This document shows positions 55,468 to 64,000 of a stretch of DNA of 64,000 nucleotides, one piece after another. This stretch comes from Aralia elata (taxonomy: Eukaryota > Streptophyta > Magnoliopsida > Apiales > Araliaceae). Numbering within the stretch: the first letter of the stretch is position 1; every line of letters begins with the position of its first letter. Where the stretch lies: the NCBI GenBank assembly GCA_034770075.1, contig CM068377.1, positions 69,046,358-69,110,357 of the forward strand, read 5' to 3'. The notes below the pieces were generated by a model. The model made no database searches and had not been told where the DNA came from. It saw nothing but the letters and a program-made list of their open reading frames with translations. Made by a program: the position numbers and the translations under genes.

Positions 55468-56290
55468 TATATATTATATATTATACAACATGCTTCGCAT
55501 GTTAAATAATATGACACGTATTTTATATATATATGCATGCGCGCTAAACAAGATGAGACAAATAATAACAAACCCCTTAAAGAAATTATATTATGTCCTA
55601 AGCGTTCAAAGATATTTGGAATATCGAACGTCGCCTTCTAGCATGGTAAAGCGATAGAGTATTAAATATTTAATATGAGTTTGTTGTGTCACACAAGGCA
55701 AGTATTAAATATTTAAGATGTTGCTTTATCACATTTGATGCTTATAAAAAGACTGAACGATGCTGTTTTGTTGTGTCACACAAGGACAATGTTTTTCTTT
55801 CGAATATATGGAAGTGCTAGGTTGGACTTAACTTGGATAATTTTGATTCGGATGTGTCACACTTGATCAAAATAATCTAAGAGGCAAAATACAAGGAGTT
55901 ACATAGTGATGTAATTGACAATAGTTGTCTACCTATTTATTTATATATCATTTGTTGTGTCACACAAAGCTATATACATTTGAAATGGGATCCTTATTCT
56001 CACTAGCAAACCTTTAATTAGATTTGCCGAACTATATATATTGAGGGTAATATAGTTTAATGAAAAAGTGAGAGATATCAATTTAAAATAAAGACCTAAT
56101 TTATTTTGGTAATTAATTAAATGAATGTATGTTAAAATGTTGTTAAATTACAAATTCATTTAACAGAATTTTACAATGTCTAATTCACTATCACTGCGTA
56201 GCATATTAGATGCTAATTAACCGGACCGAATTACACGGACTAGTTAAGGAATCTGAGAATAATTCTCAAGGCTGAAAAACTATCTTATGT
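55468..56290 (+). other. Copia leader, second part
   Basis: This continues the leader broken at 38129. It contains a hairpin with arms AACATGC and GCATGTT (55487-55503), and TTGTGTCACACAA-type motifs at about 55685, 55775 and 55957, with a weaker GTGTCACAC near 55854. No coding frame is visible before gag at about 56290. Confidence 0.75.
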
Positions 56291-56297
56291 CCTTAAT

Positions 56298-56970
56298 ATG
56301 CCTATCCCTGCAAAGGTTGCAGACAATGCCTCAGAGGAAGAGATTGTTACTTTTAGAAAGTCGCAAGATGATGCACAGTTGGCTCAATGCATCATGCTCC
56401 CATCCATGAGTAACGAGCTTCAGCGTCAGCATGAAACTATGGATGCTCCTACTGTACTCCGGCACCTTCAAGGAGTTGAAGGGTTAGGAAAGTAGGACTA
56501 TTAGATATTAGATATCTAAGGAGTTTTTCCAATCTAGAATGACCGATGGCACTACAGTACAGACATATGTCCTAAAATGATCAATCTGATTGAACAATTG
56601 GGACAACTGGGTTTTAATGGATGGAGAGTTGATCCAAGATTTGATCTTGCAATCACTTTCGGACTCTTTCTCGCAAATTGTTGTGAATTTCCACATGAAC
56701 AAGCTATATGTCAGCCTGCCTGAGTTGCTTAAACATGTTGAAAACTGTAAAGAGTCACTTTTTAACCAAGAAAGACCAAGTCTTACTGGTAGATGATTCT
56801 TCTAGGAAGTGGAAGAGGGCCAAAGAATCTTCTTAAAAGAAGAACAATTCAATGAAGGTAAATGAAAGGCAAAAACAAAGGATAATAAGAACAAGACTGA
56901 TGCAGATAGCAAAGGAGTTTGCTTCCACTACAATAAGCCTGGATACTAGAAAGGAAACTGTAAGGAAAAT
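56298..56970 (+). pseudogene. Copia gag remnant
   Basis: The frame 56298-56495 (MLPSMSNELQRQHETMDA) and the frame 56590-56796 (LILQSLSDSFSQIVVNFHMNK) match the Ty1/copia Gag fold. A knuckle remnant (CFHYNKPGY then a stop, then KGNC) lies near 56925. Frameshifts and stops break it in at least three places. Confidence 0.8.
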
Positions 56971-57059
56971 CTTATAGAGGCTAACCAGAAGAAGCTTAGT
57001 GAAACTTCGGTTACAAATACAGGTTTGTTCATGATTAAAAATAAATCTTTCTGTAAGTC

Positions 57060-58011
57060 AAGGTTCTACTTAGGTATTGGATACCAGCTGTAGTTCTCAT
57101 GTATGCAATCTAATGCAGAGACTAAGCAGAAGTAGAAAGCTAAACACAGAGTAAGTAATCTTATGTGTGGGAATGGAGCAAAGGTTGTTGCATTAACCAT
57201 AGGAATTTATAGTTTAGCATTGCCTACGGGCAAGCCTATTAAGTTAATAAGTTGTTATTATGTTCTAGTTCTCATTAGAAACATTAGAACTTTCGTTGTT
57301 GGACAAGGAAGGTTCTGGTATTATATTTAAGAACAATTGTTGTTCTATTTATAATGATAATGTTTTGTTTGAAACTGGAAGATTACTTGATAGACTTTGT
57401 ACACTTGACTTACATGAAAAATATTTTGCAAATTGAATAAACTAATAAAAGAAAAGGAGATGGTCATTCAAAGAGTTGAATGTGTGTATTTGATAAAATA
57501 CAAGTCTGAATCATTTGAAATGTTCAAAGAATTCAGAAGTGAAACATATTGACAAAGTATTAAGATTCTTTGATCAGATCGAGGAAAGAATATTTGTGCA
57601 ATGAGTTTCTAGATCATCTCAAAATGGTATTTTCTCATAATGGACACCTCCTGATACACAATAATTAATTGGTGTATCTAAAAGGAGAAATTGTACCTTG
57701 TTGGACATGGTGCAGTCCATAATGATTTTTACCGACATTCTAGTATCCATCTGGGGTTATGCCCTAGAAACGGCTGCATATCTACAAAAATAAGGTAACC
57801 TCAAAAATCCGAGCCCAAGACTCCATAAAGGTTATGGATAGGAAGGATTCCTACTCTTAAGTATATTAAGATAAGGGGTTGTCCAGCTTATGTGAAAAGG
57901 TTTCAAAGATAAGTTTGGGACAAAATCTGACAAGTGTAGACTTGTGGGATATCCTAAAGAAAGTTTAGGGTATTATTACTATAATCCTACATACTGCCTT
58001 TTTAGATAAAT
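57060..58011 (+). pseudogene. Copia protease and integrase remnants
   Basis: Near 57085 a DTSCSSHVCN-like segment recalls the copia protease site. Fragments near 57540-57800 recall integrase (SDR...EYL...EFLDHL; LLDMV; WGYALETAAY), spread over several frames. Large parts of both domains are missing. Confidence 0.65.
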
Positions 58012-59654
58012 GTGTTTATCAATGAAGGATCTAGTGGGAGGGTAATAGATCTTGAAGGAGTTCAAGAACCACAAAGCACTTTAAGTCGAACCGAGGAACC
58101 TGTAGATAGACCTATTGTACCACAATCGAATCGTAAATCTGGAAGAGTATCAAAGATACCTGGGAGGTATGGATTCATCATAGAGGATGGTAACGAGGTA
58201 CACATCATAGAGGATGATGATCCAATTATATACGATGAGGCTATGAGTAGAAGACACTCAGAGAAATGGCAGATGGCCATGAAATTCGAAATGGACTCCA
58301 TGTATGAGAACCAAGTATAGACTCTGGTTACTCCACAAAAGGGCATAGTGCCTAGAGGGTGAATATGGGTCTTTAAGAGAAAGACTGAGGCAAATGGCAA
58401 GGTAGAGACCTATAAGACCAGACCTGTTTAAAAGGTTTTTCAAGTCAAGGAGTTGACTGTGATAAAACCTTATTACCGGGTAATGCTCAAGTCCATTTGG
58501 ATTTTACTTGCTATTACAGCTTATTACGAAATCTGGCAAATGGATGTGGATTCGTCCTTCCTCCACGAGGACTTGAGGAGAATGTATGTATGATACATCC
58601 AGAGGAATTTGTTTCAAAGGTTGAAGCAAATCATATATATGAGCTGTAACGATCCATTTATGGATTGAAGCAAGCTTCTCAAAGATGGAACATTCATTTT
58701 GATGAGATAATCAAAAGAGTTTGATTTTATCAAAAATGAGAATGAACCTTGTGTGTACAAAAGGGTCAGTGGGAGCGTTATAACATTCTTGGTATTATAT
58801 GTTGATATACTACTAATAAGGAATAACATACCAATGCTACAATCAGTAAAGATAAAATTGTCTAAACATTCCTCTATGAATGACTTGGGAGGAGCATCCT
58901 ATAAATTGGGGATATAAATTTATATAGATAGATTTAAAAGGATGTTTGGCTTGACCCAAGGAACATATATTCATTTGATGCTAAAGGCGTTTAGTATGGC
59001 AAACTCCAAGAGAGGTCTCATGAAGATGAGCCACGGAGTGTATCTCTCTATAATTGTCTCCAATTGAAAGAGAGATCGCATGAGTTACTATCATGTATGC
59101 AATGAATATACAAGGCTTGACGTTGATCAGTCATATTCTGGAGATGATCACTGTAAGACAGTGATAAACATCTTTAGGTACTTAACCGGTACTGAAGATG
59201 TGAACATGATTCATGATAGGTCTGAATTAAAACTAGAGGGCTAAACAGACTCGAGTTTTTCAAACTGACCAAGACGATAACAAATCCACTTTAAGTTAAA
59301 TTGTTACCTTGAAAGGTGGTGTAGTAAATTGGAAAAGTTCTAAACAGCAAAGAGTTGTTGGTTTAGTGACAAAGACAAAGTATATAGCTGTAAATGAAGC
59401 TGCAAGTTGATTGTTTGGATGAAAAGTTCATTACAGAACCAGGAATAGTTCCTAAGTCTCATCTTAGATTCAAACAAGTGTTGCGGCACTTTCATTTAAT
59501 TAGTGGAATCATTGAAAGAGGAGAAGTCACTATAGAGATAAGTGGACTCTCAAGAACAATATTGCATATCCATTTACTGAAGCTTTATCCAAACATCAAG
59601 AGGATCGTCACTTAGAGAAGAAGGGTATTAGATACCATGACGATTGGCTTTAGT
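58012..59654 (+). pseudogene. Copia RT and RNase H remnants
   Basis: The open part 58012-58320 runs through the acidic linker into the RT start (EAMSRRHSEKWQMAMKFEMDSMYENQV). The rest of RT (WKAR-like, QMDVDSSFLHEDL, SGSVITFLVLYVDI) and RNase H follow with many stops. The order is normal for copia, and PPT and LTR come right after. Confidence 0.85.
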
Positions 59655-61474
59655 GCAAGTGGGAGATTGAAAGTAGTATGCACACAAGCCAATCATATTT
59701 GATAAGATGTAGCACATACTTTGTAATCTTATTTGTTTGTTAAAGGCATTTTACTTTATCTACATGGTGCTGTTATATTAAATGTGATAAACCCATAGTT
59801 TTGAGCAATGCTTTTAGAATCATGATGGTGATCATACTAATGAGATCTAAATTCTAGATAGCTCACAAACTAAAATCGTTCCTAATTGATTGATTACTAA
59901 AAATGGGATTAGTTAATCCGGATAGATTAGTACATACGTTGCTTGCTCTTATGAAGATGATGATTGATCTCATAATCATTTGTGTGGAGTCACTAAAGCA
60001 AGTATGTAGGTGCTTATTAGATAATAAGTTCACTGAACGTGGCTCGCTAAGGAATACATAATGGAGTTTTACTCGCCTGTCAATAGGAATTCCTCTGGTA
60101 ATAGTAGTACAAGTGATCCTTGGACTTGAGATCATCATAGTATCTTGTGTGTGATGAGTTATACTTTGACATGTCCCTTAAGACCCTTAATGTATATCAA
60201 AGGGTATGATTGGGTATAATAAGTTGCACATGGAGATAGGTGAATGGTCAACAAAGAATCTACCACTTATAGTAAAAGGAGTGAATGTCCTATGTGATTT
60301 GATAAATGACAACTCAGAAGTCTTTGGTCAAAGCAGAATGAAATTACAAAGGAGTTTCTAATTTGTATTAATCAAAGTTGTGCATTTGAGAATCGAAATA
60401 CATATAATTAAATAAAATAAGACTTGACAGTAATTCTATGTCTTATATTTAATTAGGACATTATATAGTAGAAAGATTGAATTGTACGGTAACTATTCAC
60501 TGAAAGGTTCTTTTGTGATTAATGTTGAAATCTATATTATTTGGAAAGTCGTTGATCGCTAAGGAGGCTTACCCTTATTGTAGAATAAATATTATTTATG
60601 TAAATGAATTAAATAGTTTAATTTATTTATTTAAATAAGATTAGAATTGTTCTAATTGATTTATTCACAACCGGTTTAATATGGAGAACCTAAAGGGTCA
60701 CACCGCAAAAGGAAAATATTTATTTAAGAAGTAAATGACATAATCGTAATAATAAGTTAATTGTATTTAATTTAATCTATGGAGATAGAATAAGTTAAAT
60801 AGCTTAATATTTATTATTTAATATTTTTTAAATATTAAATATAAATTAATAAGAGGAGTCTTATTATTATTATTACTATTATTAATATTTAATTCCTAAA
60901 AGGGTTTGGGAATTAATTAATAAAAGTACTCTCATAAATTCCTAATTGGATTAGGAGTTTAATTAATTAAAAGAGTTTAATTAAAATAAAAACCCTAATC
61001 CTAAATAGTTTAGGAGGGTTCCCTATATCTATAAATAAGAGGAGTCTTATCATGATTTAGGGTTAGACAGTTACACACTCTTTCATAAGAATTGATGAGA
61101 GAGAGAGTACTTACAATTTCTATAGAGATATAAACTAGGGTTTTGCCAACATCTATCTTCTTGAACAACTATTATTCCTTGGTGGATCACCTCTAGAGGC
61201 CAAACACTTGGGTGGCTAACGTTGATCAAAGGAAGGAATTTAATCAGTGGAATTCAAGGAGAACGCGAAGGAATTGGAGGTGAAGTTGTACCCGAGGAAG
61301 CTTTGATTCACGAGGGTATAATTTTATATCTCTATCTCTTTCGTTTTATTGATAATTGATTACAAGGATGATCATGCTGATGATTTGTATAAAAAATTTT
61401 AAAATCCGTTTTATTGCACTTTCGCACTATTTATGTAATTTGATTGCATGTTCGCGCTATATACAAACCTAACA
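59655..61474 (+). repeat. Copia polypurine tract and 3' LTR
   Basis: CAAGTGGGAGAT precedes the LTR start at 59668. The LTR (59668-61474, 1807 bp) ends CCTAACA and is followed by GATAG, the probable TSD. A TATAAATA box lies at 61030-61037. Confidence 0.92.
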
Positions 61475-62447
61475 GATAGCTACCCACAAACTGCACTGCT
61501 TCAGGATTAATGGGACAATAATTTGTATGATGTGATCCCGCGCATAGCTCACATACATAAGCAACTTGATGAGTTTTTGACTCTGTTATAACATCGATCT
61601 TCTTAGACATAGCTGCCATCTAAGCTGCTAATGTTGTAACTGCATCAACTTCTAAAACCCCGGCTACCTTGTGCTGATTCGTTCTGGAAGTCGGCCATTG
61701 ATAATTGTTGGCAGCCATTGTCTCTAACAATTCATAAGCCTCATCAAACTTTTTATCCATAAGTGCTCCTCCCGCGGCTGCATCTATGCTGGATCGAGTA
61801 TTACCACTTAACTCATTGTAAAACGTCTGAACCTATAGCCACTTGGGTAGTCCATGGTGTGGGCATTTTCTCAATAATTTCTTGAATCTCTCCCAAGTCT
61901 CATACAGTGACTCTCCATGTTGTTGCTCATAAGTGGAAATCTCATTCCTCAATTTGACAGTTTTAGCTGCCGGAAAGAATTTCGCTAGAAATTTCTCAGC
62001 TAAGTCATCCTAGGTCGTGATGGATCCCGGCGGTAGCGAGTGCAACCAACTCTTTACTTTATCCCTCAAAGTGAATGGGAATAGACGTAGTCTAACTGCA
62101 TCATCCGAAACATTGTGATATTTGAATGTATCACAAATCTCAAGAAAGCTCACCAAATGTTCATTCGGATCATCAGTGGCCAAACCCCCAAACTGCACCG
62201 AATTCTGGATCATCTAAATTGTTCCCGGTTTGATCTCAAAAGTGTTTATAGTGATCACTGGCCTTGTGATGCTTGACTTGATCTTATCTATCTTAGGCAT
62301 GGCATATTCCCTCAATGATTTTTGCTCTTCGTTATCCATGTTCACTCTCTCAAGTGTCTCTTTGCAGAATTTCCTCAACTTGCGTAACTTGTTTTCAAAA
62401 TCGTCTTCGCACTGCACAAGTTCCGGTTGTTTTGATCTACTTTGCAT
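61475..62447 (-). pseudogene. Athila gag, N-terminal part and knuckle
   Basis: It starts at the ATG at 62447 (MQSRSKQPEL). The capsid region reads MIQNSVQFGGLATDDPNEHL and RLRLFPFTLRDKVKSWL (62213-62010), continues in frame through stops (62012-62010, 61835-61833, 61622-61620), and reaches the knuckle CELCAGSHHTNYC near 61540. It ends at the copia LTR and resumes at 33283. At least four stops interrupt it; three or more could come from CAG or TGG codons. Confidence 0.88.
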
Positions 62448-62585
62448 AAACGAACCAGATTCACCTGAAAAAGAAAATAAAAGAAAAAATAAAAGTGAAT
62501 GTTGTTTAACTAAAATTGAATCAATTAAACTGATAATTAAAAATTAAAAACACAAAAATTTCCCCGGCAACGGCGCCAAAAACTT
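62448..62585 (-). other. Athila leader and primer-binding site (tRNA-Asp type)
   Basis: On the minus strand TTGGCGCCGTTGCCGGGGA (62579-62561) is the PBS for tRNA-Asp, common in Athila elements. It should follow the 5' LTR within a few bases, but a Tat LTR start lies at 62586 instead. Confidence 0.85.
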
Positions 62586-64000
62586 TGTAGACACCCAATT
62601 TTTGCATTCCCTGTACTAACCATGACAGGAGGGCAAAATCGTCAATTGAACTGGCTTGCGGGAGCAAGGGGTGGGCCCAAGTGCGAGCGCCCGACACCAC
62701 CGCAGTGATCGGCAATCAAAACTAACGTGACAATAAGGCCATCCGAGACAGACATCCCCGAATGAGGTGGCACGTCTCCCGGAATTTCCCGGGCTGCCAA
62801 ATACGAGCCTGTCAGTGAAAACCGACGTTACGGCACGAAAATCGAGGTGTGGCACAGAAAATGAGAAAGTCAAACCGTCCAGCCGCGGATTGATCTACGG
62901 CCAAATAGTGCGCCTTTTGAAAACACGGATCCCGAAACACGGAACTCGAAATCGGGGTGAGTGGAAGGCAGGCGGCCAGCCAGCCGCAGATCAATCTGCG
63001 GCTGGCTCTGGCCAGCCTATTTCAGCTCATTTTCGCTCAGCATACAGGAAAGAAGAAGAAGTTGAAAGTTTTGAAAGGAGAAGATTTCCAGCAACCAGAA
63101 GAAACACGGAAATAGAGAGAAAATAGCTAGATTTTGCAACAAAATAGGGAGAAAGGAGAAGAAAAAAAGAGAGGATTTAATTCTTTTGATTTTTGTTGTA
63201 TCAAATACACTCCTTATCCTATCCAAATACACAAGTTTCACATCCATTTGAGATCAATTGCAAGGTGAAAATTTCTATTTGTTCTAGCAATTCATGTCAT
63301 ATTGATTGAGTAAATTAGATGTAACTTTCATGTATCTTGTTGAATAATAAAGGATTAGGGATTATTGGTGAGGGTTCCATTGGAACAAAATTCCTCCTAA
63401 TAACCCGAGGATATCCAATTGATGAAATTTCTAGCTTGTTTATGGTGGTTCATTGGGTGTAATTTATTTAGATTGTCATTTAAGGATATCATGGTGTATT
63501 AGATAAATCCGGATTGGTTAATTATGTAGTATTCGTTTTGTGGGCATGTCATAATCTCGTGTGAGCCTAGGAACGCGACCCCGTGGTTCAAATCCGATAA
63601 TGGACGTTTTGATATATGTATAGATTCAAGGTGCTCATTTTTGTAATATGTAACCGTTGGGCCTTAAAATGACGTTAAGACGAGAATCGGGTTTAAGGCC
63701 CCGTATTAGTGAAATATGTGATTGTTGGCGTTTGGGGATATTTTGATGGCTTACATGCCCGTGGATAGCCCCAACGCATGTTTATGCTTGATTACATTTC
63801 ATGACACCAAAATGGTTTCAAAAGATTAAACTATAAAGATCTTTCTAAAATCAATCAAAGTAGGATATTAGCATCACGAGGCTAAAAATTCGGAAATGCT
63901 AACGAAAGTTGATTCTTATTCTATGAGAAAGCTAAAAAGAAGTTATTTTCAAATGTCACGAAAAATGGGTTTTATAAAAGAAATTAAATGTTTTATTAAA
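62586..64000 (+). repeat. 5' LTR of a second Tat/Ogre-type element (incomplete)
   Basis: It starts TGTAGACACCC and aligns with the LTR at 38130 in the same orientation, with clear divergence near its start and high similarity further in (for example 63350-63425 and 63655-63800). It contains the same hairpin motif (about 62985-63005). The window ends inside it. It belongs to a related subfamily rather than a recent copy. Confidence 0.9.

Larger units (their letters stand above)
33284..61474 (+). mobile_element. Ty1/copia element (plus) containing two further insertions
   Basis: The 5' LTR starts at 33284 and the 3' LTR ends at 61474. The flanks AATAG (33279-33283) and GATAG (61475-61479) look like a TSD with one change. 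It sits in Athila gag. The interior holds a tRNA-Met PBS, a long leader, and remains of gag, protease, integrase, RT and RNase H with many stops. Without the inserted solo LTR and the Tat element it would be about 9 kb. I cannot assign a copia lineage with confidence. Confidence 0.88.
24400..62585 (-). mobile_element. Athila-like Ty3/gypsy element, split by a 28-kb copia insertion
   Basis: Minus-strand order: PBS (62579-62561), gag, protease, RT, RNase H, integrase, a plant-transposon ORF downstream of pol, PPT, 3' LTR (25802-24400). The copia element 33284-61474 splits gag. Joining 61475 to 33283 after removing one target copy gives a continuous Athila-type Gag region. The 5' LTR is not visible because another LTR begins at 62586. 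Many stops make the element inactive. Confidence 0.88.

Overview
The window is plant nuclear DNA, most likely from a eudicot, and consists almost entirely of LTR retrotransposons inserted into one another. I see no host gene, rRNA, tRNA gene, CRISPR array or bacterial feature. The call rests on Ty3/gypsy chromovirus (Tekay/Del-like), Athila-like and Tat/Ogre-like polyproteins, a Ty1/copia element, primer-binding sites (PBSs) matching initiator tRNA-Met, tRNA-Asp and tRNA-Arg, 5-bp target-site duplications (TSDs), plant-type GT-AG introns and AT-rich sequence. Such a nest suggests gene-poor heterochromatin.

Left half (1-24399): a decayed Tat gag-protease fragment (1-1786) is entered by a minus-strand Tekay-like chromovirus (1787-9943: 3' LTR, integrase with chromodomain, RNase H, RT, protease, gag, and a coiled-coil frame upstream of gag). 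That element is cut by a plus-strand Tekay-type element (9944-15805) reduced to a long LTR, about 260 bp of interior and a 3' LTR stub; a solo LTR with TSD GATAT sits in its 5' LTR. Next is a scrambled minus-strand copia element (15806-21592) carrying a solo Athila-type LTR with TSD TAAAC. After 306 bp of unassigned DNA comes part of another Tekay-like LTR (21899-24399).

Right half (24400-64000): an Athila element (minus) begins inside that LTR. Its gag is split at 33283/61475 by a copia element (plus, 33284-61474). That copia holds a solo LTR of its own family in its 5' LTR (TSD AACTT) and, in its leader, a complete 17.3-kb Tat/Ogre-type element (38130-55462, TSD CTATG). A second Tat LTR (62586-64000, running off the window) sits against the Athila PBS.

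The Tat/Ogre-type element is the youngest and most informative part. On the sense strand it has a 1011-aa gag-protease-G-patch frame, then an in-frame TAG and a 169-bp intron whose removal restores phase into RT, a decayed first RNase H, an archaeal-type second RNase H and integrase. Between integrase and the 3' LTR, on the opposite strand, are two plant-gene-like frames: a DUF7745-like protein and a plant mobile domain (PMD)-like protein with two phase-0 spliceosomal introns. A 140-bp tandem repeat and hairpin motifs shared with the LTR precede the 3' LTR. The other elements are broken by stops and frameshifts, many of them apparent CAG-to-TAG changes. Boundaries were read by eye and may be off by a base or two.
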